Assembly: GCF_032854445.1 (NCBI RefSeq)
Contig: NC_088301.1
Coordinates: 5,690,044-5,754,043, forward strand
Direction: 5' to 3'
DNA from: Liolophura sinensis
Lineage: Eukaryota > Mollusca > Polyplacophora > Chitonida > Chitonidae
Length of the DNA stretch: 64,000 nt
Shown here: piece after piece, positions 23,150 to 36,100 of the stretch
Position numbering within the stretch: position 1 is the first letter of the stretch
Layout: each line of letters opens with the position of its first letter
The notes under the pieces: generated by a model
Database searches by the model: none
Seen by the model: the letters and a program-made list of their open reading frames with translations, nothing else
What the model was told of the DNA's origin: nothing
Program-made: the position numbers and the translations under genes

Positions 23150-23990
23150 GTGTACACAGGGTGCTTATGTGCAAACGTATTCGCACAACGTTCAAACTTA
23201 TTCAACTTATTTTTCCATAGAAAAAACTATATTTAAAAGTTATACGTTTCTTTTGCCCGGTAGTTTAGGTGTAAAGGCAACAAATGTTTTGCATAATTTT
23301 CTAGAGCCTAAAATTTCTATTCATAACGTCCTTCCTACCAGATATGATAACCCTTGTTTTTCACACACATTAGTTGTTAATGAAGCCTTTATGTTGAAAA
23401 TATATAAGTTAACGAAAAACGGGTCTTTTCACACAGACCAGACCAGAGTGTCAGTCAGCCATATAACTAGTATCCTTATATGTAATACTTGTCAGAAATC
23501 TTCAGATTTATTCTTGAGTGTTCCCACACTTAAACACATTCCGTTACTTTGTAATTATGTAGTAAGACAGTGCTGTAGGCTTTAGTATACATGCAGAACG
23601 TTTTACATTTCCTAAACACTGGCCCACCTTACAATGTACGTGACAAAGCCAGCCTCATGTATCCCTCCAGAGCACCCTATTGAAAGCTGACTGTTTATCT
23701 TCAGCTATAGAATTTCCAAAAAACACAAGTAGGTTGCCTGTACATAAGAATGCAAAGAGATGTAGACCTACACAATATTGTAGTCAGTGCTATTCTATTA
23801 GCACTGGACTAGGTATATCTTAAACTAATCTTCGTATATGTTGTGTATATTCGCTAAGTGATAAGGGTTATTCTAAGCCCTGTAGTGTTCAGTATGAACA
23901 AGTATGGACACGATACAGTTAGGTAGATGCTTATCACATATGTCACTCTGTTGTATGCCGACGACAACTCCATCACGCCACAGTATGCCG
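23150..23990. other. Right flank of block A, empty site for two block B insertions
   Basis: It aligns with 55830-56102, 57636-57985 and 59028-59110. At 23545-23546 the single TA is the unoccupied target of the Tc1-like element 56103-57635. Near 23846-23853 ttgtgtatattcgcta is the unoccupied target of the element 57986-59027. A 146-codon open frame here (23145-23585) is not conserved in block B. Confidence 0.85.
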
Positions 23991-23999
23991 ACTGCCAGC

Positions 24000-25950
24000 A
24001 AGATATACCCTCCATACAAGAAATTCTAAAGAGTAAACCACCTTATATTCTGACAGAACTGCAGTAGAAACCTAAAACGTAGCACACGGTCTCGGACGGA
24101 CAATGTGGTCACCCGCCCTTTTGGCTGCATTGACCTCTGATTAGAAGAATACCATATATCTTATATATGAATTTCCGATAATATATTTAAACTTATCTAA
24201 TATACAGCTTGACAAAATAAAATATAAAGAAATATAAGAAAATACTTGTGTGGCTCAAAAGACGTTTCATGTAGAATTACACCAACTGTAGTAAGAATTT
24301 TCTTATCGTTGTCATTTTGGAACCTTTCACTGGGCCCGGTCAAAGCTGCATGCACAATGCACAAAGGTTATTTTGTATCAGTTGGTACAATAATGATTCA
24401 AATAACTGTTATATCACATACATGTTTTTATGTGAAACTCGACAAACACAGCACAACGTAAAAACGTACACCAAAATTAAGTCAAACAAACGTATTGACC
24501 AAGTGTGCAAACTGACACACACCATATGATACAGCTGTACAAATAATGTACGCCCTCCTTTGTTCAATTAAATCTATAATAATTTTCTAGTGCACTCCAT
24601 ATTCTGGAGGCCTACAACAGAATCATACTAGCGTGCACACTTTTGCCATATAACGAACAAAACGAAGAGTATTTGATTGATATATTTGTTTGTTTATTTC
24701 AAGCCATGTCGCCCATGTCCGCCTCACAATAGAAACAAAACAGAATTTGATCAATTATTAATAACCCTACCTCAAAACGACTTCAGAAACGCTTACTTCT
24801 CTTACAATTTTTGCCCTTTCTTCTTCCGTTTTACGTAGTTTCCGGATCTACTCACATTTTAAATATTTCCAGTAATATTAAAACCAGATTAAATGCAAGT
24901 GAATCATTCAGAGCAGTTGTGAGAAATGTTTTCACAGTTCTCTTACTTTGTCAGTCACATTCTGTTTAATATACCAAGAAAAACTAGTAAAACATGCCTT
25001 TACTCGTAGTGCTACTCTCCAATAGCCGGGGTTTTTTCGCGGATGGAATGGTAGAGACGCTCGCGATGGTTTATAAGAACCTGTCAAAACGCCCGGCCCA
25101 TCTAGTCCTCCGGTCCTACAGGATCGCAAGGGGAGATGACAGGGTCCCCAGAGGCAGACAGGACTTCCGGTAAGTATGGAGGGCAAATTGTACAATTCGG
25201 TTCTGTCGGCAGGAAGAGCCAGAAATCCTATATCATCAAATTCCAGAAAAATTAACAGGTTTTTCCTTTGCTAAATGTATGTTGCCAGTGATACAAGACA
25301 ATATTTTTGCAGTATAACTTCAGAATTGTACCTGTGCCAGACAAATAAGGCCACTGTTAAACTTATTACAACAGCGAAACCCTAAAGTACTCTTGTTTCT
25401 GACTGATCAGTTTTCACAGCTAGTTTAAGCTGTATGTTCTACTCAGTGTTGTTTTGCATTTGGACAAAGGTATAAGCTAAGGCACGTTTAAATTTGATCT
25501 GTCATTTATAAGAACATTACAGAAAGTGGTTGGCCAAATATTTAAACGTGGCTAAGAATTATGGCATTACGTACATAGAGAATGCTTAATACATGTACAT
25601 AGTAGGTAGCTGTATTTTTTTTTTTCATTGATTAAGGCCTTATTGATTTTTCAGGGAATTGCAGAGCCGCCATTGGTTGGTAAGTGATTGATGTCGATGT
25701 TTAAGTGTCTTCTTCAGCTCTTATGTGACGATTTACGTCGCCCAAAGTAGCATTACTTTGTTCAGTGTTTTACCCATGCTTTTACCTCATTTGTAAATGG
25801 CATCCTTTATTTTTAAAAATGAAGTGTCTTTGCCTGTCTTCTTACATTAAAATACTTTTGCCGTGCATAAGGAAAAGCAATATCAGAATGTGGACTGCTT
25901 AACACGAGGCATTATCTTCAGGAAGTAAAATAATTCCATATATAGAGCAT
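24000..25950. other. No confident gene; one exon-like 25-mer
   Basis: The only notable item is the second copy of the 25-nt exon-like sequence at 25655-25679, listed separately. Short open frames have no recognisable motif. Confidence 0.4.
25655..25679 (+). other. Second copy of the candidate 25-nt microexon
   Basis: It differs from 2534-2558 by one base (gcagag for gcggag), a synonymous change in the phase-0 reading (GCA/GCG, Ala). It has its own acceptor (ttgatttttcag) and donor (gtaagt). Flanks show weak similarity over about 20-30 bp on each side. Confidence 0.35.
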
Positions 25951-25969
25951 GTATCTTTACGGGAGGCCG

Positions 25970-28133
25970 TAACGACAAGCATTCTGCTGAACAATACATG
26001 TTAATATCTCCGACTTGGAGGATATCTCAGCAGTATACCGTGTGAAGAATACGGGTATAATACCGGTAGAATGGGCAATGTTGACATCGTCGTTATATGT
26101 GACAATATTCTGCTGAACAAGACTTGTTAATATCTCCAACTTGCAGGATATCTCAGCAGTATACCGTGTGAAGAATACGGGTATAATACCGGTAGAACGA
26201 GCAATGTTGACATCGTCGTTATATGTGACAATAGTCTGCTGAACAAGACTTGTTAATATCTCCGACTTGCAGGATGTCTCCGCAGTATACCGTGTGAAGA
26301 ATACGGGTATAATACCGGTAGAACGAGCAATGTTGACATCGTCGTTATATGTGACAATATTCTGCTGAACAAGACTTGTTAATATCTCCGACTTGCAAGA
26401 TGTCTCCGCAGTATACCGTGTGAAGAATACGGGTATAATACCGGTAGAACGAACAATGTTGACATCGTCGTTATATGTGACAATATTCTGCTGAACAAGA
26501 CTTGTTAATATCTCCGACTTGCAAGATGTCTCCGCAGTATACCGTGTGAAGAATACGGGTATAATACTGGTAGAACGAGCAATGTTGACATCGTCGTTTT
26601 ATGTGACAATATTCTGCCTAATAAGACTTGTTGATATCTCCGACTTGCAGGATGTCTCAGCAGTATACCGTGTGAAGAATACGGGTATAATACCGGTAGA
26701 ATGAGCAATGTTGACATCGTCGTTATATGTGACAATATTCTGCTGAACAAGACATGTTAATATCTCCGACTTGCAGGATGTTTCCGCAGTATACCGTGTG
26801 AAGAATACGGGTATAATACCGGTAGAACGAGCAATGTTGACATCGTCGTTATATGTGACAATATTCTGCTGAACAAGACTTGTTAATATCTCCGACTTGC
26901 AAGATGTCTCCGCAGTATACCGTGTGAAGAATACGGGTATAATACCGGTAGAATGGGCAATGTTGACATCGTCGTTATATGTGACAATATTCTGCTGAAC
27001 AAGACTTGTTAATTTCTCCAACTTGCAGGATATCTCAGCAGTATACCGTGTGAAGAATACGGGTATAATACCAGTAGAACGAGCAATGTTGACATCGTCG
27101 TTATATGTGACAATAGTCTGCTGAACAAGACATGTTAATATCTCCGACTTGCAGGATATCTCAGCAGTATACCGTGTGAAGAATGCGGGTATAATACCGG
27201 TAGAATGAGCAATGTTGACATCGTCGTTATATGTGACAATATTCTGCTGAACAAGACATGTTAATATCTCCGACTTGCAGGATGTCTCCGCAGTATACCG
27301 TGTGAAGAATACGGGTATAATACCGATAGAACGAGCAATGTTGACATCGTCGTTATATGTGACAATATTCTGCTGAACAAGACTTGTTAATTTCTCCAAC
27401 TTGCAGGATATCTCAGCAGTATACCGTGTGAAGAATACGGGTATAATACCAGTAGAACGAGCAATGTTGACATCGTCGTTATATGTGACAATAGTCTGCT
27501 GAACAAGACATGTTAATATCTCCGACTTGCAGGATATCTCAGCAGTATACCGTGTGAAGAATGCGGGTATAATACCGGTAGAATGAGCAATGTTGACATC
27601 GTCGTTATATGTGACAATATTCTGCTGAACAAGACATGTTAATATCTCCGACTTGCAGGATGTCTCCGCAGTATACCGTGTGAAGAATACGGGTATAATT
27701 CCGGTAGAACGAGCAATGTTGACATCGTCGTTATATGTGACAATATTCTGCTGAACAAGACATGTTAATATCTCCGACTTGCAGGATATCTCAGCAGTAT
27801 ACCGTGTGAAGAATACGGGTATAATACCAGTAGAACGAGCAATGTTGACATCGTCGTTATATGTGACAATAGTCTGCTGAACAAGACATGTTAATATCTC
27901 CGACTTGCAGGATATCTCAGCAGTATACCGTGTGAAGAATGCGGGGATATAATACCGGTAGAATGAGCAATGTTGACATCGTCGTTATATGTGACAATAT
28001 TCTGCTGAACAAGACATGTTAATATCTCCGACTTGCAGGATGTCTCCGCAGTATACCGTGTGAAGAATACGGGTATAATTCCGGTAGAACGAGCAATGTT
28101 GACATCGTCGTTATATGTGACAATATTCTGCTG
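25970..28133. repeat. 126-bp tandem array, about 17 copies, open on the minus strand
   Basis: The unit contains gcagtataccgtgtgaagaa, then tacgggtataataccggtag, then caatgttgacatcgtcgtta and tctgctgaacaagac. The period is 126 bp, or 42 codons. On the minus strand one frame (repeating LVQQNIVTYNDDVNIA, then STGIIPVFFTRYTAE) is open across most copies. It is broken by one TAT-to-TAA change near 26600 and by an inserted base near 27945. No ATG starts it and no known protein family is recognised. A non-coding minisatellite whose unit happens to lack stops is the simpler reading. Confidence 0.93.
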
Positions 28134-28930
28134 AACACTGCTGATACTTTCATAAAGAAATAATGAAAAAGATAATAATAAGTATATATAGCTTATAACA
28201 ACGGAAAACCGTCAAAAAAAGAAAGCGTCAACACTGAGCATGGCTGATATTTTCGACATAATGATATAGCGGTATCAGGACCTATCATTATAAACACTGT
28301 TTAACACTGTTGACATTGTTATATTTGCCTTTTGCTGGTTTTTCTTTTACATGTACTATGGCTTGCCGAATCTTACCAACTGATTTGAGTAAAGTCAAAT
28401 GCGTTTCAAATTGGTGACAGATATGTTTTAGGTTTTTGACAGACCATGGATGTAAAGGGTGAAGACTTTGGTTTTATGATCAGTTGGGTGTGTGGCTACA
28501 ATGAACGATTTGAACGCCTTGTAAAATGTCCATGGTTTTTTCCCACAATTATGTAAGCTCACTGCAATCTGCTGCTTCTCTTGAATTGTGCCCTCCTCAG
28601 TAATAACAAGAACATCTGCCCGATTCATTAGAGTTCTGATAACGCCGAGTTTTGGATGAGGGGGATGGTTAGAGTCGAAAATGAGATATTGGTCAGTGTA
28701 AACAGGTTTGCGGTAGACTGAGGTACAGACATGGCCGTTGTCTCTGCAGTAATGACCAATGTGTCGTCTTCACCGCCAGATCGAGCAAATCGCCCGCGGG
28801 ATCTAATACACCAGCTCTTGTAAAGCGTGCAGACAGAGTAGGTGGTGCTAGACACCAAAACTCCTACATTTTCATTGGCTGACTTGCAATAAGAATCGTT
28901 TCCCTCTGACTGCGCCCCGTCTATAATTTA
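28134..28930. other. No gene seen
   Basis: Sequence between the array and a SINE. Two short open frames on the minus strand (28428-28628 and 28628-28858) have no recognisable domain. Confidence 0.4.
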
Positions 28931-28948
28931 CTACCATGACGAAGCAAG

Positions 28949-29202
28949 TATGGCTAAAATGGCGTAAGCAGCGTAATGACCCAAGAGTCTCTCACCAATG
29001 CGGTCGCGGTGAGTTCAAGTCCAGCTCATGCTGGCTTCCTCTCCGGCAGTACGTGAGAAGGTCTACAGGGAACCTGCAGATGGTCGTGGGTTTCCCCCGG
29101 GCTGTGCCCGGTTTCCACCCACCATAATGCTGGCTGCCGTCGTATAAGTGAAATATTCTTGAGTACGGCGTAAAACACCAATCAAATAAATAAATAAATA
29201 AA
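28949..29202 (+). repeat. Full tRNA-derived SINE, family A
   Basis: It begins with a tRNA-like head (gcagcgtaatgacccaagag, then gagttcaagtccagctca as B box), continues with atggtcgtgggtttcccccg and ccaccataatgctggctgcc, and ends in caaataaataaataaata. Confidence 0.88.
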
Positions 29203-29209
29203 ATGGCGT

Positions 29210-30108
29210 AAATTTCCCCATGCCAACATAAAACCCGCTAATTTCTCTCAAATAGTGCTATATTAAATATTATTTTGAAGAACACAGATACTATAAAATC
29301 TGCTCTTTCCAACGATACCAATATAACACATAAGCCGCTTTCGTAATTATCAAAATACTAGATTTCAAAGCCTCCAGCCCGACATGCTGGACATCATGGC
29401 GGACTTTGCAAACCACGACGAAGTGACGTGAATCATTTCGGTCGGAAATAAATATCTAAATAACTTCTAACTGAGGTAAAACCACAGAAATTCCAGCAAT
29501 ATATACCTGTTTCATAAACTATGAGTTCTAAGCCAAAGTTAAGTACATTTTTATACCAGAATTCTGGGACAATCGGTCACTGAAATTATACTGTTGTTGT
29601 GGTAATCAGCCGTCAACAACACATACCTTTATCCAAAATAACCCTATGAAGCTCTTCTTGTATTCCTTTTTCGTTAATAATAAAATGTAGGACATACATA
29701 AGACATGTAGGAGGACTGACAGTTTGAGGTCCCAAAAAATCTCTAAGTCTAATGTTCGTTAGTGGTGATTGTTTGTCAGCCGATACGAGAGTCCCGCTGA
29801 ATATTCACTCAGTAATGCGTCATTGTTTTAGAACTTAACAGCAGAAGTGCGGGTAATCCGAAGACGACAGTTATTTATTAATATTTTACACCATTTTCGT
29901 GTTGTCCTTGTTGCTCTTGTTGTAGAGTCAAGAAATCACAATTAAACTTCCAATGTAACAAAAGGCAACATTACTTTCACGTAACACCTGTCAATGTGAT
30001 ATGAATAAGATATTATCCATAAGTTTTAGTCACAATATAAATAATGAAAAACGAAATAGGATGCATAATCCACAACTGGGGACTACTAGTAGACTTCGAC
30101 AAAACAGC
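29210..30108. other. Downstream region of the MATE gene
   Basis: It lies 3' of the MATE stop codon on the minus strand. A minus-strand AATAAA (tttatt at 29874-29879) about 230 bp past the stop is a plausible polyadenylation signal. No other gene is seen. Confidence 0.5.
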
Positions 30109-33100
30109 TCAAATCCTTGTGTGTGTGCCATTGTTCAAAACTTGGGAAGGGGATATACACACACGTACACACACCCCTGTCACAAAGATGGCTAAAACTG
30201 TGAACATCACAACAGAACGCCTTGCTAGCAGCCTAAGAATTTCTTGACGGGCACTGTGTGATCCGTTTGTGTTTGCACGCGGTTCCATCTTCTGTGTGTC
30301 AGGTACAATGTCCCCCAAGCCGTCCACCTCAGTATTACCTAAAACCGATGTAAGAACATAACGGAAAAGGGTGGGGTGAAGTGACATTACATACAACAAG
30401 CAGAAATTCTCAATATAAACGCGAAAAAAGTCGATTTCAACAACACATATCACATCGTCATGAAGGCAAAATTCATGTTAATTGACTGATCCATGAAGTC
30501 TTAAATATCAAGGACCTCTGTCAAAAAAATATCTGTTCAATTTAGCAGAAAGCCTGTTGTCTGAGTGATAATAAAATGTATTCGCGACAGATTATTCTGT
30601 TAAACATAGCAGACACATTCTATTTATTCAACATAAAGATTGCATTAAACCAACAGATTATTATGTTAAATACAGTTAACGCATTCTGTTAATTCCAACC
30701 TAAACATTGCATTTGATTAAAAAATTATTTTGTTATATATAGCATAGGCATTCTATTAATTCAACACAAAGATTGCATTTGACTACCAGGATATTATGTT
30801 GAATATGACACAGTACTGGGTTCTAATAACACAATACATTCTAGCATCATTCATAAGATGACTGTCTGTTCAAATCAACACATCAGTTTTTCTAAGTGTC
30901 ACAAACAGAAGCTGTGTGTCGAGACTAAAGCCATGTCATCACTACATCACCATTGACTCACGCCTCCTGTCAGAGCAAAATTTAAACTGCCACACTGATA
31001 ACACTATCCGTCATCACAGTGGGCGGCATTAAGCCACACTCAGCCATTCATTCATTCAACACAGTATGAATATTGGGGAAATATCACAAGTACCACGTCT
31101 CTCAACTGTAACAGTTGTGACGGTAATTTTATAATACTAGTAATACTTCTGATAATACAAAATCATAATTTGAACATACCCTGTCATGTTTTTATTTATT
31201 TTTTGAAACACTTCGAAAGTTAGTAAACTGTTCACAGTTACCTGAGGAATGCACGATACCGTTGGTCGTGTTTGAAGTGAGGGTCAGTCTTTCTCCAGCC
31301 TAAGAAAATATTAAAAAATTTATAATTAATTTTACCAGCTGAAAACAGTCAATTTACAGTGAGTGTAGGAGTAAGCCAATCGCAGGACTTCTGATCAGAG
31401 TTATACCATAACTGGGCAATGCAGTCACTCAGAAAAAAAAAACAGACCGTCATATAAATATTGGGAAATAGGACTTGGTATTCTTTGATATTTAAACGTT
31501 GAAAAATAGTATAGATTTTTACAACGATTACTTTGATAACCTTTGATGCCGTGCAAAAGCATTTGGGTTAACTTGAAGGAAACGAAGTGCCACAAATTGT
31601 TTAACTTAATGCCAGTAGCCAAACTAGCCAGAGCTAGATGTCCGGGCACTGGGCAATATCAAAGGATAGGAAAACAGCATAAACCGTGTAAATCCTTATT
31701 GCTCTCAGTGGTAAAGGTTCTGCCTATTTCTTTGACGCACAAAAACAGCCTTGTGCCTTCTAGGCTTCATACCTGGTGCTCTGCTCTAAGTCTACAACTC
31801 ACCTTTCTAACCTGATCATTCCAATCCGTTTTGTAAATGATAATAAAGTAAGCCACACTAACAGGTGTGATTCCAACAGCTAATCCCAACCAAAAACCTG
31901 AAACAAGAATGGCTTTGTGTCAGTATATAACCATAGCAAACCTAACAGCATATCATAGTCTATTTTATGTCAGTGAACTATTTCCCTTTTCAAAAGTTCA
32001 TTGAGTTCAATTCATTGTGCCCATGACCGCGGTGGTGTGTTTACCTTGTGATTGAGACATGGCTGGACTGGGTGGCGAGATCGTTAAGACAACGGCAAGT
32101 TTTAAGCCACGTGCCTTAACTGAACGTTCATCTTCCTTAGCTCACATCAGAGCACGAAGACGTAAAAATCTGAACCCTGACATCCGTAAATACAGACGTG
32201 ATAGACTGGTTTTTCTTTGTGCATGAAGACAACCGTTTGTGTACAATTTTTCTGTCTTCACTAGCTTTATTCCTATATCCTATAATTATTTTTGTCTTTT
32301 GATTTAGTGCACTAAAATAGCTTGACATACATTTTTTGTGCGTCGTTTGGAACAAGAGATCAACTACGCTGCCCATTAGTGGTATAACTTAGGTTTTTGA
32401 TGGCGCAGAAATACAGGTAGAACACTTCCATGTGAGTGGTCAGTCTTTGCGTGACCACAATTTTGTCGAGGCCATTAGTTTGGATGCTATATTTTTTACA
32501 AATCCCTGGTAACGATTTGCATTCAACTGGGCCAGCAGCTCTTAAATAATTGAATTTGTCAATCTTATTGAACATTGGGAATGTAAAATTAGTTGTTATT
32601 GGCCAGTTACTTCTCTGTTGGAATGTGAGTTTTTCATACATGTCGAAGGTCATATGCGTAAATGCCACCCACACAAACTCTGAACATGTCAACAACAACA
32701 ACGGCAGAATTAGACTTTGGCCACATCGCGGTTTTTTTGCAAGACGGAAGGCAGTTGGTCACTGTTAATCTATGGGTCTATTTTCAATACATTTTTGAAG
32801 TGTTTGTCTCTCTCCGACAAATATTTCATGGATTGAGGGTCGAAATTTTATATTGAAATTGAAGTAATTCTCTAAATATTGTTTTAAATAAGGCCTGTGT
32901 ACAGTTTCAAAATTTTAAAGTCTAGTAATCTTCAATTTGAAGCATAATTTGGCTGTAAATTGTCTGACAATTTACCTTTGACTAGAATTTTTTACCCCTC
33001 ACGAATTGAGGAATGCCCTTTCAGGCATGAGTTTAACAGCTAGGGTTGTCTATGAGGTGTGTAAATTTGGTGTGGTAGTCTGTGTGCTCTGATGTTCATA

Positions 33101-36100
33101 AATCATTGTGCAATCTTTTTATTTGCATTCCCAGATTATTTTATCTTGTCGGACATTGATTTGGTGTGGATCGCCAATGTTTTGGGGTATAACATATATC
33201 CTTCAGTGTATCTACCTGTTCGTCAGTTTACTTTGCAGCTAATTCCAACCTCATTATATTTTAGCAGATGAAGTAATTACCTCGACCTCAGTGATTAAAA
33301 TTTAATCCGTCAGGCCAGGCTATCTAACATTTCATTGTATTTATTGCATTACGTCATTAATGTAAGGCTGCAAGCAACACTAAGTTTCTGAATACAAATA
33401 TGGATCAATGATTAATTTGGTGATTGTTGTATAGAATGGGTGTCTGTATAATTGCTGCAGCATATAAGTGACAAAATTAGTCTGTTCAGTGGCCTGTACA
33501 TGTACAGTGGCCTATACATGTACAGTGGCCTATACATGCTCAGTGGCCTATACATGAACATACATGTATGGCAACACTCTACACCTACTGAATCAACACT
33601 TTAATTTTGGTGCAGCCAGATTTTATAACAAGAATTTCCCAAACCTGTGCGCTACCCAGTTATTAGACCAGAGCACTGTATTCAAGACGAGTTATGGAGA
33701 CTGAGCACTCTAAAATCCAGTGCTACACTTCACACTTTTCAATCCAAACGCAGTCCTGGAGAATCCCAGGCATTTCTTTCAAACAGAAAACGAAACCCTT
33801 CCAACTCGTAGCTTTTGCTCTTTTTCTCAAATTTGGAAAGTGCCAGGTCAAAAGATGTCAACCGTCTTTCCTGGTTTGTAAAAGTAAATGGCTAGACTCT
33901 GGCTTCCTGTTTGTTAGATTGGTTTACATTTGGGTTTAGTCTAGGCGTTGCAGGTGAGTTAATAGACAGGATTAACCATGCTAATCACAAATCAGCCTTG
34001 CTACAAGCAGAATTTATGTCTATGAGATTACGAACTAAGGTATAAAGTAGACAAAGTAGCGGGTCTTATTATATTTTGTCCATTTAAAAATTTCATTATC
34101 CCCCCTTTGGGTGGCGTACCAAAAAAGAGAAACTGGAAAATTCCCTATAATATATGGTTTGTCTTTCCCACAAGGGTAATCAGTAAATTCTGTTATAAGG
34201 CTTTTTCGCCTTATGGCGGACAACGTTGTTTTGGTTAAGATAATTAACCAGACAACATCAAAGTCAAAACTTATCATGAAGCTTATCTGTCGCCTGGTTT
34301 TATCTTCCCTGAAACAAAACATCTTCTTCAGAGTGAAGCTCATTCCAGGAAAAAACGAATGTTATAGCTGACCATTTGTCTAGTTTCCGTTTCTGGGAGG
34401 CGTGCCATTTCGCATCTTGGCCGTGCAAAGAACTGATTCACATTCCAGCTCAGTTGAACCAAATGTGACAAATCAGTTACTTAGGGCGTCTCTGCCATAA
34501 AATACACTCAAATCATACACTCGTATGATAAATCGATCGATTTCAATCTCTAAATCAACTGACCAAACTAAACCAATTGTTCCAGCATCCATTCAAATCT
34601 TACTAAATTTTTGTGTCATACTTGTTTTTAAACAATCACAGTGCAGCTATCATATTTTAGCACATTTCAGCCATTAGCTTCATTTCCAAAATTGGTGGAT
34701 TGCATGATCCAACCCATAGTTTCCTCCTCCAAAGGTCCTGAAAGGTGTTCAGCGTGCAAAACCGAATATTGTCTCTCGATTACCAGTTACTCTTCCTATT
34801 CTGGACAAACTGGTGATAACTCTCCCATGTGTAATACCATTCTTTTTCATGAGATGCCTGTTTAAATCCCTCTTTTTACTGTCATTCCATTGCTTTTTGA
34901 GGATAGGCGAACTTACAGTTTCTAAAGCTAGCATTGCAGAAACAGTACTACAGTTTGGTAACGTTGAATTTGTCTTTGAACCCTCTGGTTCTCACAGCTT
35001 GACTGTCTCTATTACCCACTTCAAAAACAGTGACATTAAACAGTTTATATTAATATAGGTAAATATAAGCGTCATATCCGACATTCGTTAACCACTCGTA
35101 GTCCGTAAAGGGCGTTCCAAGTCGATAATCGCAAGATCGATAATCGCAAGTAAAGCCAACAATCCATCCTAGTGCCCTGTGCGTGCCCTGAAACAACATC
35201 CTCGGCTGTCTCGCCATACAACATGCCCGTTATTTCTGTTGCCTGACAGTTCTCCAATGTCCTACCGTTTCTTTTCAGAAACCTAAAAATGGATACTAGA
35301 TTTTATTGGCCTGAACTCCACAAAATGTAAAGGACATAGTTTTTGCATTGATGCAGCAACAACAACTGCAACAACAACTGCAGCACTTGGAACGCGAGAA
35401 TCTCTGGCATTCGGCATGACTACATTACACACATTGTTCTGACATTGTTCAGATAGATCTGCAAATCCAGTCAGTATTCTGGAAATGGGTTTTACGTCAT
35501 CGTTCTGTCAAAACAGTTTCAGAAAGATGCTTTGCATTCTTGTAGTAGTCATAGAATTGAACATGTCGAAAGACTGTTCCACAGACTGTTTTCCAAATTT
35601 GTTCAGCTTGACTTACAAATTGGTTCAGGAAGCTGTAAATTTATATTACATTATTGGCATGTCAAAACAATTTTCAGAAAGATGTGTTTTCTTCTTCTAG
35701 AAGTCGTAAACATTGAACTTGTGGAAAGACAGGGTGTTTTTGAAATGGCTTAGCTTGGGCTACAGATTCATTCCGTCAGTTGGAAAGATGGTGGTCGTTC
35801 ATGTAATAGATTATGAACATATTATTAAGACTGCTCTACACGTTGTGTCCTGAATTTGTTCAGCGTGGGCTGCAAACTTTTAATCCATTGGAATTATTAT
35901 GACATCATGTCACAACAATTTCATAGAAATGGTGTTTTTCTTGTCAACAAGAGCTTTCAGCTTACATTTGCTTTGGTGGAAATTTTACAAAATTAGATAT
36001 AATAAGATATCACGCTTAAGATGACTGTGTTCTGCTAGAGCTGTACCTTTTCCTGGTTTGGGTTCATTAAGGCGGTAAATTTCTTCTATACATTCAATGT

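Larger units (their letters stand above)
13590..23990. repeat. Segmental duplication block A (partner 45012-59110)
   Basis: The order and orientation of landmarks match block B: 30-40-bp minisatellite, UGT on the minus strand, a flank containing ctctgagtataggcactgtg, a 68-bp minisatellite, a flank containing tagtcaatatacctta, a family A SINE with acgacaagcagatcac after it, and a right flank with agaaatcttcagattt. Divergence is visible throughout, so the event is older than the one at 1-8393. Block A lacks four insertions present in B and carries its own Tc1 element. Confidence 0.88.

Noticed and set aside
21900-23160. Terminal inverted repeats for the block A Tc1 element
   Set aside because: Weak matches (aaaaaggtgtac near 21930 against an inverse near 23145) were too short and uneven to define ends.
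23145-23585. 146-codon frame in block A right flank
   Set aside because: The aligned block B sequence has stops and indels, so the frame is not conserved.
25970-28133. CRISPR-like array
   Set aside because: Units are contiguous 126-bp tandem copies with no unique spacers, in a eukaryotic context.
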